Assembly: GCA_036557785.1 (NCBI GenBank)
Contig: DATBGZ010000017.1
Span: 34,973 to 98,972 of the forward strand
Reading direction: 5' to 3'
Length of the DNA stretch: 64,000 bases
Source: DATBGZ01 sp036557785
Lineage (GTDB): Bacteria > Actinomycetota > Actinomycetes > Mycobacteriales > Micromonosporaceae
Part shown: positions 51,406 to 60,500 of the stretch, piece after piece
How the letters are laid out: every line of letters starts with the position of its first letter
Position numbering within the stretch: the stretch's first letter is position 1
The notes under the pieces: generated by a model
The model's input: only the letters and a program-made list of their open reading frames with translations
Databases searched by the model: none
What the model was told of the DNA's origin: nothing
Position numbers and translations under genes: made by a program

Positions 51406-53057
51406 GTGAGCCGCCGGGCCTCTTCCACGAAGGCGTCCGCGTACTCCTCCGCAGGGAACGGGCCGAGGTAGTACGTCTTCTGCTTCAGGCGCTCGTCGCG
51501 CTTCGGATCGGCGTCGAGCAGGTCGTCGAGAACCTCGTCGAGGTTTTTCAGGTCCGCGCGCAGTACATGGGCGGCTGCCCCGAGCGGAAAGCCCTCGGTG
51601 AACTCCTCCTCGGTGCTCGAACCCATGTTGACGATCGCGAAGGGCTTCTCCGAGAACAGGTAGTCGGACGCGACGCTGGAGACGTCGGAGACCATGGCAT
51701 CGCTGGCGTTGGCGCAGTCGAAGAACGACATGTCCTTGGTCGCGGCTTGGCCCCAGATATGGCGACGGCCCGTTCGGGCGGCGTCTTGGGCGAGCATCCG
51801 GTCGAGCGCCCACTTGTGCGCGGCGGACTCCCGGTCGCGCTCGGCGTAGGGGTGCGGGCGGAAGATGATCGTGGCCCCGCGCTGCAAGAGTCGATCGAAG
51901 ATCGGGGCCGCTACCCGCAGCGAACAATGATCCATGTCGGTGTAGACACCCTTCCATGTGGGCGCGTACAGCACGACCTTCCGCTCACCGATGGGGCCGG
52001 CCGGTGCCACCTGGATCGCCTCGACCTGCGGCCGCCCGACGATCGTGAACTTCTGGGCGGGAATATCAATGCCATTCTTCGCGTAGCGGTCGATGCCAGC
52101 CTGCCCGGCGACGAAGATCTTGTCGAATACGGCGGTGACCGGGTTGTAGCTCGATGGCTTGTCGCTATCCCCGTGCAGTAGTTGGACGTGCGTCTGCTCG
52201 CGGAACCGGATGACCTGGATGTTCTTTGGCGCGTTGTTGACGTAGAAGATGGCTTTGAGGCTGGGCACGACCATATCCTCGACGCGGTCGGCGGTCTCAC
52301 ACACGACGACCGGTGACTTCGTGGCGGCGGCGAGCACGGGTAACGAGTGGGCCTCGCGGACCACGATGAGAAAAGGTCGGCCGACCCGCTCCAGGTATGG
52401 CAACCACATCGAGACGTGGTACTCGGTCTCGGGTGGGGCACTGAAGTAGATCATGAATCGGGGATGATGCCGCTTCACCGCATCCTTGACAATGGCCCAG
52501 TCCTCATCGCCTCTTATGCGTACCCGAAGGCCGGCGGCGCACACGCCGAGGAAGAAGGCCGCGGCCACCGCGGCCAGCGCATCGGCGACCCAGCTCGGGA
52601 AGGAGGTCAGGGCACCAACAGTGAGCACGACAACGACCCCGAGGTTGACCATGTCCATCCTGGTGGGCGTGAACACGTGCCGCCGGACCTGACCGGCAAG
52701 GTTCGCGGCGAGGGTGCGGTCAGGCATCAGCGTCGCGAGCACGGATTGCGTCGTCACCACCACGATGAATGCCACTGCGGCGATGACGAGGGCCAAGTCC
52801 GTACCGGCGCCTTCCGGCACGGCCGTGCGGCCGAAACCCACCATCGCTGCGGCGGCGAGCAACGGCCGGGACGAACGGACGTGCCGGATGCGCGCGCCCG
52901 TGCGGCTCGCCGCGAACCCAGCCACGAGGACGCCGGCCACGAGGAGCGCGCCAACCCAGGTCCGCGGGGTCATCGCGAAGACGACAAGGGCCACCGCCGC
53001 GAGCAGCGTGGGCAGCACGGCGTTGAGGAAGAGCTTGGCGAACTTCTGGGGGAGCAC
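51402..53057 (-). CDS. TagF-like CDP-alditol phosphotransferase (polymerase), copy 2
   Basis: A 551-residue paralogue of copy 1 with the same design: N-terminal hydrophobic helices (AVLPTLLAAVALVVFAM, VGALLVAGVLVAGFAA), then FMIYFSAPPETEYHVSMWLPYL, LLHGDSDKPSSYN, VLYAPTWKGVYTD, FRPHPYAERD and SDVSSVASDYLFSEKPFAIVNMG. The GTG at 53057 starts the conserved region; the longer open frame overlaps the SDR gene and looks like its shadow. It is 28 bp after the SDR gene. It most likely uses the CDP-alditol made by the next two genes to build the main chain. Confidence 0.88.
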   Translation of the reverse strand: MLPQKFAKLFLNAVLPTLLAAVALVVFAMTPRTWVGALLVAGVLVAGFAASRTGARIRHVRSSRPLLAAAAMVGFGRTAVPEGAGTDLALVIAAVAFIVVVTTQSVLATLMPDRTLAANLAGQVRRHVFTPTRMDMVNLGVVVVLTVGALTSFPSWVADALAAVAAAFFLGVCAAGLRVRIRGDEDWAIVKDAVKRHHPRFMIYFSAPPETEYHVSMWLPYLERVGRPFLIVVREAHSLPVLAAATKSPVVVCETADRVEDMVVPSLKAIFYVNNAPKNIQVIRFREQTHVQLLHGDSDKPSSYNPVTAVFDKIFVAGQAGIDRYAKNGIDIPAQKFTIVGRPQVEAIQVAPAGPIGERKVVLYAPTWKGVYTDMDHCSLRVAAPIFDRLLQRGATIIFRPHPYAERDRESAAHKWALDRMLAQDAARTGRRHIWGQAATKDMSFFDCANASDAMVSDVSSVASDYLFSEKPFAIVNMGSSTEEEFTEGFPLGAAAHVLRADLKNLDEVLDDLLDADPKRDERLKQKTYYLGPFPAEEYADAFVEEARRLT

Positions 53058-53085
53058 GTGTCGTCCGTCCTTGGCGGTGGCGTCG

Positions 53086-53793
53086 CTACATGCGCACGAC
53101 GAGGTTTTGACTGTCGACGAAGCGGCCGACGTCCGACGCGAGCATCTCGACGACCGCCGCGACATGCTCCGGTTGCATGATCGTTGTCGGGTCCTCATCG
53201 GGTGCGAGGGTGCGGCGCAGATCGGTGGCGCACCGGCCGGGCGAGATGCACACCACGCGCGTGCCGTAGATCGCGAGCTCCTCCTTCATCACCTGGCTCA
53301 TGCTGATCAGCGCCGCTTTGGACGCCGAGTACGTGAGCCAGCCGGACCGGCCATTGATGCCCGCTGTCGACGCGATGTTGACGACGAGCTCGAACGTATT
53401 GCCCCGATGCAGCAGTTCCTGCACGAGGGTGAAGGGCGCATAGAGGTTCACCTGAATCGTCCGCTCGAAGTCAGCGAACCCGATCTGCTGAATGGCGGCC
53501 GGCGCGGTGTATCCCGCATTGTTGACCAGAGTCTGCACGCGTCCGTGGGCGGCCATGATGTCGGGTACGAGGCCGACGATCCGGCTCCGGTCTGCGAGGT
53601 CGATGACGTACGGGGTGATGATCTTCCCGCTGGTGTTCACGGTGGACAGCTTCTCGAGAGCGGCGTGGAAGGCCGGGCTCTCGCGGGCCAGCAGGATGAT
53701 GTCCGAGTAGTCGTTATCGGCGCGGCACATCTGGCGGGCGATCGCATACCCGATCCCCTTGGAGGCGCCCGTGATCATGATTGACTTACTCAT
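53086..53793 (-). CDS. Short-chain dehydrogenase (pentulose-phosphate reductase candidate)
   Basis: A 235-residue classical SDR. TGASKGIG (8-15) binds NADP, NNAG is present, and the catalytic Ser, Tyr and Lys lie in NIASTAG and YSASK. The ATG at 53793 is used, overlapping the cytidylyltransferase stop by 8 bp; the open frame before it belongs to that gene. In H. influenzae Bcs1/Acs1 an IspD-like domain is fused to an SDR domain that reduces ribulose 5-phosphate to ribitol 5-phosphate. The same two activities appear here as adjacent overlapping genes, so this is probably the reductase that makes ribitol 5-phosphate. TarJ, the Bacillus counterpart, is a different (zinc) dehydrogenase. Confidence 0.82.
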   Translation of the reverse strand: MSKSIMITGASKGIGYAIARQMCRADNDYSDIILLARESPAFHAALEKLSTVNTSGKIITPYVIDLADRSRIVGLVPDIMAAHGRVQTLVNNAGYTAPAAIQQIGFADFERTIQVNLYAPFTLVQELLHRGNTFELVVNIASTAGINGRSGWLTYSASKAALISMSQVMKEELAIYGTRVVCISPGRCATDLRRTLAPDEDPTTIMQPEHVAAVVEMLASDVGRFVDSQNLVVRM

Positions 53794-54469
53794 CGTTGGC
53801 ACCGGCGCCCAGCAGGTAGCCCGCGAACTGCACATCGGTCTTTGTGGTGACCTTGATGTTGCTGTCGGATCCCTCGATGAAGCGGATGTCGAAGCCGGCC
53901 TGCGCGCACAGCGTCGCGTCCTCGGTGAACGAGAGGCGCTCGGCGGTGGCGTACTCGTGGGCGGCCTTGAGCGTGGACTTGAGGAACTTCTGGGGCAGTT
54001 GCACGTTGCGCAGGCGCGACCGGTCGAGCGAGCCCGTGACGCGCTGGGTCTCGGGATCGACGGGCGCGACTGTGAACGGGATCGGCAGCATGTACGACAC
54101 GTCGTCGTGCGGGTGCGCGACCAGCGCCTCGAAATCCCCGGTGTGCACCAAGGGCCGGGCCGACTCGTGGATGATGACCCGGTCGTTGCGGCAGTGCGGC
54201 AGCATCAGCGCCACCGATTCGTGACGCGTCGCGCCGGCCGGGACGTAGGTGATGGGGGTCCGAATGGCGTAATCGAGGACGATCTTCTCGACATCGTCGA
54301 ACCAGCCCGCCGGATAGTTCAGCACGATCTGCGTGATGCCCTCGACGCCGTCGGCCGCCACGAGCGAGTACACCAGGATCGGAATTCCATTGACGCGCAC
54401 GAGTTGCTTTGGTTGGCCCGCGGCGACCCGGTTGCCGACACCCCCGTTGAGGAGCATCAGGCTGTACAT
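53786..54469 (-). CDS. IspD/TarI-like cytidylyltransferase
   Basis: A 227-residue IspD-fold enzyme: YSLMLLNGGVGNRV with the PKQL block at about 20-23 binds CTP; RNDRVIIHESARPLV matches the conserved D-x-ARP region; FTEDATLCAQAG and FIEGSDSNIKVTT are at the usual C-terminal positions. The start of the loop is LLNGGVG, where IspD has A-AGGxG. IspD itself is normally elsewhere and makes isoprenoid precursors; beside an SDR and TagF-like genes a TarI role (ribitol 5-phosphate plus CTP to CDP-ribitol) is far more likely. The ATG at 54469 was chosen from the family start; a GTG two codons earlier is possible. Confidence 0.87.
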   Translation of the reverse strand: MYSLMLLNGGVGNRVAAGQPKQLVRVNGIPILVYSLVAADGVEGITQIVLNYPAGWFDDVEKIVLDYAIRTPITYVPAGATRHESVALMLPHCRNDRVIIHESARPLVHTGDFEALVAHPHDDVSYMLPIPFTVAPVDPETQRVTGSLDRSRLRNVQLPQKFLKSTLKAAHEYATAERLSFTEDATLCAQAGFDIRFIEGSDSNIKVTTKTDVQFAGYLLGAGANDE

Positions 54470-54626
54470 GCGCACCCTCGGCGCAGCGTCGTCCGACGCT
54501 TGTGCCGCATGACCCGTGACCGCACGCCCCTGCTCCTCCCCATTCGGGCCGGCCGGCCTATCGCCAAGATGAACAACAGTTGACGTGAAGATGGCGAAAG
54601 CACGACCGGGAGATGACCGCGTGGGG

Positions 54627-54654
54627 ATATTACCGTCCACGTGAGAGCAAGCAA
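54627..54654 (-). promoter_or_regulatory. Candidate promoter of the TarI/SDR/TagF operon
   Basis: Read on the minus strand, TTGCTT (54654-54649) is followed after 16 nt by TAATAT (54632-54627), a good match to a vegetative -10. Transcription would start near 54620, leaving a leader of about 150 nt before the TarI-like ATG at 54469. Confidence 0.4.
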
Positions 54655-54672
54655 CCTCCGCATTGGCTACAA

Positions 54673-54705
54673 GTGAGGCGTCGCGATTAGTGACCGACGC
54701 CTCAC
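54673..54705. repeat. Perfect 11-bp inverted repeat
   Basis: GTGAGGCGTCG (54673-54683) and CGACGCCTCAC (54695-54705) are exact inverse copies around an 11-nt spacer. It lies 18 bp upstream of the -35 of the candidate promoter, between divergent genes, so an operator is more likely than a terminator. As RNA it would also fold into a strong hairpin. Confidence 0.6.
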
Positions 54706-54839
54706 AATGCGTAGTACCGGCCTCAACATCGACCGACGGGTCACGCAGAAGTGACGGTGGGCAGAGCAGCAGGTACGTTGTTGCCCGTGACAGAGCCGAC
54801 AGCGGGTGGGCATCGCAGGCAGCGCGGAGGCGGGACGGC

Positions 54840-55928
54840 ATGACCGGCCCGGTCCAGTACCTCGCCACGATTCCCAGCCCCACCCAGGGCGTCTGGAACC
54901 TGGGTCCGATCCCGATCCGGGCCTACGCCCTGTTCATCATCCTCGGCATCGTCGCCGCCTGCGCGATCACCGAGTACCGGCTGCGGCAACGCGGGGCACC
55001 GAAGTGGCTCGTGCTCGACATGGCGCTCTATGCCGTGCCATTCGGTCTGATCGGCGGCCGGCTCTACCACGTGATCACCGACCCGGAGCTCTACTTCGCG
55101 CGCGGCCGGCACCCCATCGAGGCGCTCTACATCTGGCAGGGCGGCCTGGGCATCTGGGGTGCGGTGGCGCTCGGCGCGTTCGGGGCCTGGCTCGGCTGCC
55201 GCCGGGCGGGCATCCCGCTGGGGTTGCTCGCCGATGCCCTCGCCCCAGGCCTGCCGGTAGCGCAGGCGGTCGGGCGTCTGGGCAACTACTTCAACAATGA
55301 GCTCTACGGCTCCCACACGAACCTGCCGTGGGGGCTGGTCGTGTACCAGTGGGACCTCTCGGCCGGTCGGCCCGAGGTGGACCCGGTCACCGGGCAGCGG
55401 CTGCTCGTGTCCGGCGGCCCGTTCCACCCCACGTTCCTCTATGAGCTGCTCTGGGACCTCGGCGTCGCGGTGCTGGTCTACCTCGTCGACCGGCGGTACC
55501 GGCTCGGCAGGGGCCGCGCCTTCGCGCTCTACGTGGCCGCCTACACGGTGGGACGGTTCTGGATCGAAGCCCTGCGCATCGATACGGCCAATCACTTCCT
55601 CGGCGTGCGTCTCAACGACTGGGTGTCGCTGCTCGTCCTCGCCGGTGCGGTCGCCTACCTTGTCCGGATCAAAGGTCCCCAGCAGCACATGCGCGTCGAC
55701 GAAGACGGCACCGTCCACATCGTCACCGCCGACGGGACGCCCATCCAGCGTTACCCGGCGGTCAACCCCGGCAGCGACGACCCCGAGGGTGCGAGTCGCA
55801 ACGACTGGGTCGCGACGGCTCGGGCACGCACGCGGGAGGCTTGGGCCTCGGTCACGAGCCGGTGGTCCGGCGCCGATGACGAGGACGAGGATCAGCGCGG
55901 CGAGAGGCAGCGCGAGAACCAGAAGTAG
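54840..55928 (+). CDS. lgt: Prolipoprotein diacylglyceryl transferase
   Basis: A 362-residue membrane enzyme that transfers diacylglycerol from phosphatidylglycerol to the lipobox cysteine of prolipoproteins. IPIRAYALFIILGIVAACAI begins the first helix; HPIEALYIWQGGLGIWGAV and the Lgt signature GRLGNYFNNELYG (about 146-158) are clear, followed by FHPTFLYELLWD. A hydrophilic C-terminal tail of about 75 residues is typical of actinobacterial Lgt. The ATG at 54840 has a GGAGG site 9 nt upstream; the longer open frame is not coding. It normally lies near trpA in actinomycetes, so it marks the right border of the inserted locus. Confidence 0.95.
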   Translation: MTGPVQYLATIPSPTQGVWNLGPIPIRAYALFIILGIVAACAITEYRLRQRGAPKWLVLDMALYAVPFGLIGGRLYHVITDPELYFARGRHPIEALYIWQGGLGIWGAVALGAFGAWLGCRRAGIPLGLLADALAPGLPVAQAVGRLGNYFNNELYGSHTNLPWGLVVYQWDLSAGRPEVDPVTGQRLLVSGGPFHPTFLYELLWDLGVAVLVYLVDRRYRLGRGRAFALYVAAYTVGRFWIEALRIDTANHFLGVRLNDWVSLLVLAGAVAYLVRIKGPQQHMRVDEDGTVHIVTADGTPIQRYPAVNPGSDDPEGASRNDWVATARARTREAWASVTSRWSGADDEDEDQRGERQRENQK

Positions 55929-55960
55929 CGAGACGCGGGGCGGGTGGGGAGCAGCGGGAC

Positions 55961-57358
55961 GTGCGTACGGCGGTCGTGGTCGGCGCCGGGGTGGCCGGTC
56001 TGGCCACCGCCGGGTCACTGGCGAGGGCGGGCTGGCAGGTCACCCTCATCGAACGCGGTGAACGGCTGCGCAGCGCGGGCGGGGCACAGATCCTCTGGCC
56101 GAATGGGCTCGCCGCGCTCGCCGCCCTCGGCCTGAACATCGGCGACCTCGCCCACCGGGCACCCAGCGGCGGCGTCCGGCGCCCGGACGGACGCGTGCTG
56201 GTCGAGCCCGTACGGCCCCGTGCCCCGCAGGCGCCGGACGAGCCGGTACGGCTGGTCCAGCCCGCATCGGTGTACCGCGCCGCGGCTGCGGATGCCCCCG
56301 GGGCAGCCCGTGCCGAGCCCATGCTGCCGCCGCCGGGCCTGGACGCTCTGGCCGCGGGGCCGGGCCTGGTCGAGCCGGTCGCGGAGCCCGTCCGGCCGGG
56401 CTTTGACGCTCTGGCCGCGGGGCCGGACTTGAACGCTCTGGCCGCGGGGCCGGTTGTCATGCACGCCGATGACCTGCATGACCTGCTGATGTCGGGCCTC
56501 GGGGACCGGATCGAGATCCGCACCGGGACCGAGGTGACCTCGCTGACCCTCGGTACCGACTGGCCGGCCGTGAACACGGCCCGGCACACCTTCCAGGCCG
56601 ACCTCGTGGTCGGCGCGGACGGCGCGGAGAGCGCACTGCGCCGGCGCTTGGCGCCCGGAACGCGGATCGCGCCGGCCGGGTACACCGCATGGCGCGCGCT
56701 GGTGCCGTGGTTCCGGGTGCCCGCGCTGGCCGCGGGTGTGCCTGACGCGGGGGAGATGCTTGGCGCGGGCATGCGCTTCTGCCACACCACACTGGGCCAG
56801 CGCTGGGCTGGGGGTGAGCAGATCCGCGGCGGCATCTACTGGTGGGCCACGGTTCCCGGAGCGAGCCGGCCCGAGCCGGTCGCGGTGCAACTGTCGCTGC
56901 TGCGGCGCTGGTTCGTCCGCTGGCACTCGCCCGTCGCCGAGCTGCTCGAGGCCACGCAGGCCAGCGACCTGATTCCCCAGCCGGCGGTGCACCTGGCCCC
57001 CGTCCCGGAGCTGTTCGGCATGCGGGTCGGCGGCGGCGGGGTGGTGCTCGTGGGCGACGCCGCCCACGCGATCACACCCTCGCTCACCCAGGGCGCCGGG
57101 CTCGCGCTCGAGGACGCCGCCGTGCTCGGCGAGGTGATGCGCAGCGCGGTCCCCGGCGGTGACCTCGCCGGGCGGCTCGGTGAGTACACCCGGTCCCGGC
57201 GTGACCGGGTGGTCCGGGTGGGCCGTGCCGCACGACGGCTCGACCGCGTGGTGCAGGCGCAGGGGCGCCTCGCCGTGGCCACCCGCGATGCTCTGCTCGC
57301 CCGACTCACGCCCCGCCTCGTCGACCCGGCCGTGGCCGAACCGTTCACGCTGATGTAA
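55961..57358 (+). CDS. FAD-dependent monooxygenase-like oxidoreductase
   Basis: A 465-residue protein of the p-hydroxybenzoate hydroxylase fold. The FAD loop is VVVGAGVAGLATAGSLARAG (5-24), DLVVGADGAESALRR is the DG motif, and LVGDAAHAITPSLTQGAG is the GD motif. Between residues about 85 and 165, where relatives have a short linker, there is a Pro/Ala-rich insertion with repeated ALAAGP units (see 56343-56453). The gene begins 32 bp after lgt and may be cotranscribed with it. Its substrate is unknown. The insertion lies away from the FAD motifs, so activity may survive. Confidence 0.87.
   Translation: MRTAVVVGAGVAGLATAGSLARAGWQVTLIERGERLRSAGGAQILWPNGLAALAALGLNIGDLAHRAPSGGVRRPDGRVLVEPVRPRAPQAPDEPVRLVQPASVYRAAAADAPGAARAEPMLPPPGLDALAAGPGLVEPVAEPVRPGFDALAAGPDLNALAAGPVVMHADDLHDLLMSGLGDRIEIRTGTEVTSLTLGTDWPAVNTARHTFQADLVVGADGAESALRRRLAPGTRIAPAGYTAWRALVPWFRVPALAAGVPDAGEMLGAGMRFCHTTLGQRWAGGEQIRGGIYWWATVPGASRPEPVAVQLSLLRRWFVRWHSPVAELLEATQASDLIPQPAVHLAPVPELFGMRVGGGGVVLVGDAAHAITPSLTQGAGLALEDAAVLGEVMRSAVPGGDLAGRLGEYTRSRRDRVVRVGRAARRLDRVVQAQGRLAVATRDALLARLTPRLVDPAVAEPFTLM
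56343..56453 (+). repeat. Three in-frame copies of a 21-bp sequence inside the oxidoreductase gene
   Basis: ACGCTCTGGCCGCGGGGCC-GG occurs identically at 56343-56363, 56406-56426 and 56433-56453. The offsets are 63 and 27 bp, so each copy stays in the same frame and gives an ALAAGP peptide. It looks like slippage-driven expansion in the coding sequence. Confidence 0.85.
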
Positions 57359-57506
57359 AGATTCGCTGGCCCACGTCTGCTACGCCAATTTCTGCGACAT
57401 TCGTCTAGACTCTAGGGACCTTCTGGGCCGACGGCGTCCCATCACAGCCCGGCAACGTGCACCATGGCCGAGCACCCGCAGCCGTACGGACCACCAGGAG
57501 GGCCAG

Positions 57507-60500
57507 ATGACCCCCCAGCCGCAGGGCCTGTATGACCCCGCCAACGAGCACGACTCGTGTGGCGTCGCTTTCGTGGTCGACGTGGCCGGACGCCGCTCAC
57601 ACGACGTGGTCGCGCGTGGGCTCGCCGCGGTGTGCCGGCTCGACCACCGTGGCGCCCGGGGCGCTGAGCCCAACACAGGCGATGGGGCCGGCCTCACGAT
57701 CGGCGTTCCCGACGAGTTCCTTCGCGCGGTGGTCGACTTCCCACTGCCGAGCGCGGGTTGCTACGCCGCCGGCGTGGTCTTCCTCCCCACCGACGAGGCG
57801 CAGGCGGCCAAGGCCACCGCGATGCTGGAGAAGTACGCCCTCGTCGAGGGCGCGGAGATTCTCGGTTGGCGCGAGGTACCGACCAACCCGGACGGTATCG
57901 GCGCGACGGCCCTGGCGGCGTTGCCCCGCGTCCGCCAGGTCTTCCTCTGCGCGCGTGGTCTGCGCGACGGACAGCAACTGGCCGGCATGGCGCTGGAGCG
58001 GGTCGCGTTCTGCGTGCGCAAGCGGGCCGAGCGCGAGGCCCGCGAGCGCGGCCTGTCGATGTACTTCTGTTCGTTGTCCTGTCGCACGATCGTCTACAAG
58101 GGAATGTTGACGCCGGTCCAGCTCGGCACCTTCTATCCGGACCTCTCCGACGCTCGCGTGCTCAGCGCGATCGCCCTGGTGCACTCCCGGTTCTCCACCA
58201 ACACGTTCCCGTCCTGGCCGCTGGCACATCCCTACCGGTACATCGCTCACAATGGCGAGATCAACACCATCCGGGGCAACCGCAACTGGATGGCGGCCCG
58301 CGAGTCCCTGCTGCGCAGCGACCTGATCCCCGGCGACCTGCGGCGCGTCTTCCCGATCTGCACCCCGGGCGCCTCGGACACGGCGACGTTCGACGAGGTG
58401 GTAGAGCTGCTGCATCTCGGCGGTCGCAGCCTGCCGCACGCGATGCTCATGATGATCCCGGAGGCGTGGGAGAACGACGAGGCGATGAACCCCGGCCGCC
58501 GGGACTTCTATCGCTTCCACGCCTGCCTCATGGAGCCGTGGGACGGGCCCGCCAGCATCGCGTTCACCGACGGTACGATCGTCGGCGCCGTGCTCGACCG
58601 CAACGGCCTGCGTCCCGGACGGTGGTGGCGCACCCGCGACGGTCTGGTCGCGCTGGCGAGTGAGACCGGCGTGCTCGACGTGGACCCGAGCGAGGTGGTG
58701 GCGAAAGGCCGGCTGCAGCCCGGCCGGATGTTCCTGGTGGACACCGCCGCGGGGCGGGTCATCTCCGACGACGACATCAAGGCGGAGCTCGCGAGCCAGC
58801 GGCCGTACGGCGAGTGGCTGCACGCGGGGCTGATGCACCTGGAGTCGCTGCCCGCGCGCGAGCACGTGGTGTGCGGCCACGACTCGGTCATGCGCCGGCT
58901 GCAGACGTTCGGCTATACCGAGGAGGAGCTGCGGATCCTGCTCGCGCCGATGGCGACCGCGGGCACTGAGCCGATCGGGTCGATGGGCACCGATGCCCCG
59001 GTCGCGGTGCTCAGCAAGCGACCCCGGCTGCTCTACGACTACTTCACCCAGCTCTTCGCGCAGGTGACCAACCCGCCACTGGACGCGATCCGGGAAGAGC
59101 TCGTCACGAGCGTGCAGACGACGATCGGCCCCGAGGCGAACCTGCTCGAACCAGGCCCGGCGAGCTGCCGCCAGATCGTGCTGCCCTTCCCCATCCTCGA
59201 CAACGACGAGCTCGCCAAGCTCGAGCACATCGACGATGACGGTGATCTGCCGGGCTTCCGGGCGGTGCGGGTCGGCGGCCTGTACCGCGTTACGGAGGGT
59301 GGCCGGGGTCTGCGCGACCGCCTGGTCGAGATCTGCCGCGGCGTCTCGGAGGCGATCGAGGATGGGGTGCGCATCCTGATCCTGTCGGACCGTGACTCCA
59401 CTGTGGACCTGGCGCCGATCCCCTCGCTGCTGCTCACTGCCGCCGTGCATCAGCACCTGATCCGGGAACAGACCCGAACCCAGGTGTCGCTGGTGGTCGA
59501 GTCCGGCGACTGCCGCGAGGTGCACCACGTCGCGCTGCTGCTCGGCTTCGGCGCGGCGGCGGTCAACCCGTACCTCGCCTTCGAAGCGGTCGAGGACCTC
59601 ATCGGCTCGGGGGTGCTCGGCCTCGCGCCCGAAAAGGCCAACCGCAACTACGTCAAAGCGCTCGGCAAGGGCGTGCTGAAGACGATGTCGAAGATGGGTA
59701 TCTCGACGGTCGCCTCGTACACCGGCGCCCAGGTCTTCGAGGCCGTCGGCCTGGACCACCGGCTCGTCGAGCGGTACTTCACCGGCACCAGCTCCACCAT
59801 CGGCGGCATCGGGCTGACGGAGATCGCGGCGGACGTCGCGGCCCGGCACGCCACGGCGTACCCGGCCAACGAGGCCGAGCGCGCACACCGGCGGCTGGAC
59901 GTCGGCGGGGAGTACCAGTGGCGCCGCGACGGCGAGGTGCACCTCTACAACCCCGAGACGGTGTTCCTCCTGCAGCACGCGACCCGCACCAAGCAGTACG
60001 ACGTCTTCCGCGAGTATGCGTCCACAGTGGACAACCTCGTCGCTGAGTCGGGCGCGCTGCGCGGCCTGTTCCAGTTTCGCTACGGCGTGCGACCTGCGGT
60101 GCCGCTGGACGAGGTCGAACCGGCCTCATCGATCGTGCGGCGGTTCGCGACGGGCGCGATGTCGTACGGCTCGATCTCGCAGGAGGCGCACGAGACGCTC
60201 GCCATCGCCATGAACCATCTCGGCGCCCGGTCCAACACGGGCGAGGGAGGTGAGGACCCGCAGCGCCTGCACGATCCCGAGCGCCGGTCGGCGGTCAAGC
60301 AGGTGGCGAGCGCGCGCTTCGGCGTCACCACCGAGTACCTGGTCCACGCCGACGACCTGCAGATCAAGATGGCCCAGGGTGCCAAGCCGGGCGAGGGTGG
60401 GCAGTTGCCCGGAAACAAGGTGTGGCCGTGGATCGCCCGCACGCGCCACGCCACGCCCGGCGTCGGGCTGATCTCCCCGCCGCCACACCACGACATCTAC

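Larger units (their letters stand above)
54470..54839. other. Divergent intergenic region before lgt
   Basis: About 370 bp between the TarI-like gene and lgt, at the right edge of the glycan locus. It contains a candidate minus-strand promoter (54627-54654) and a perfect 11-bp inverted repeat (54673-54705). Open frames crossing it have no protein signature. The composition is lower in GC than the flanks. No site-specific recombination target was recognised. Confidence 0.5.

Noticed and set aside
53786..54469. Reading the IspD-like gene as the isoprenoid enzyme IspD
   Set aside because: The neighbours are an SDR and two TagF-like polymerases, and the P-loop differs from the usual IspD form; TarI is the better fit.
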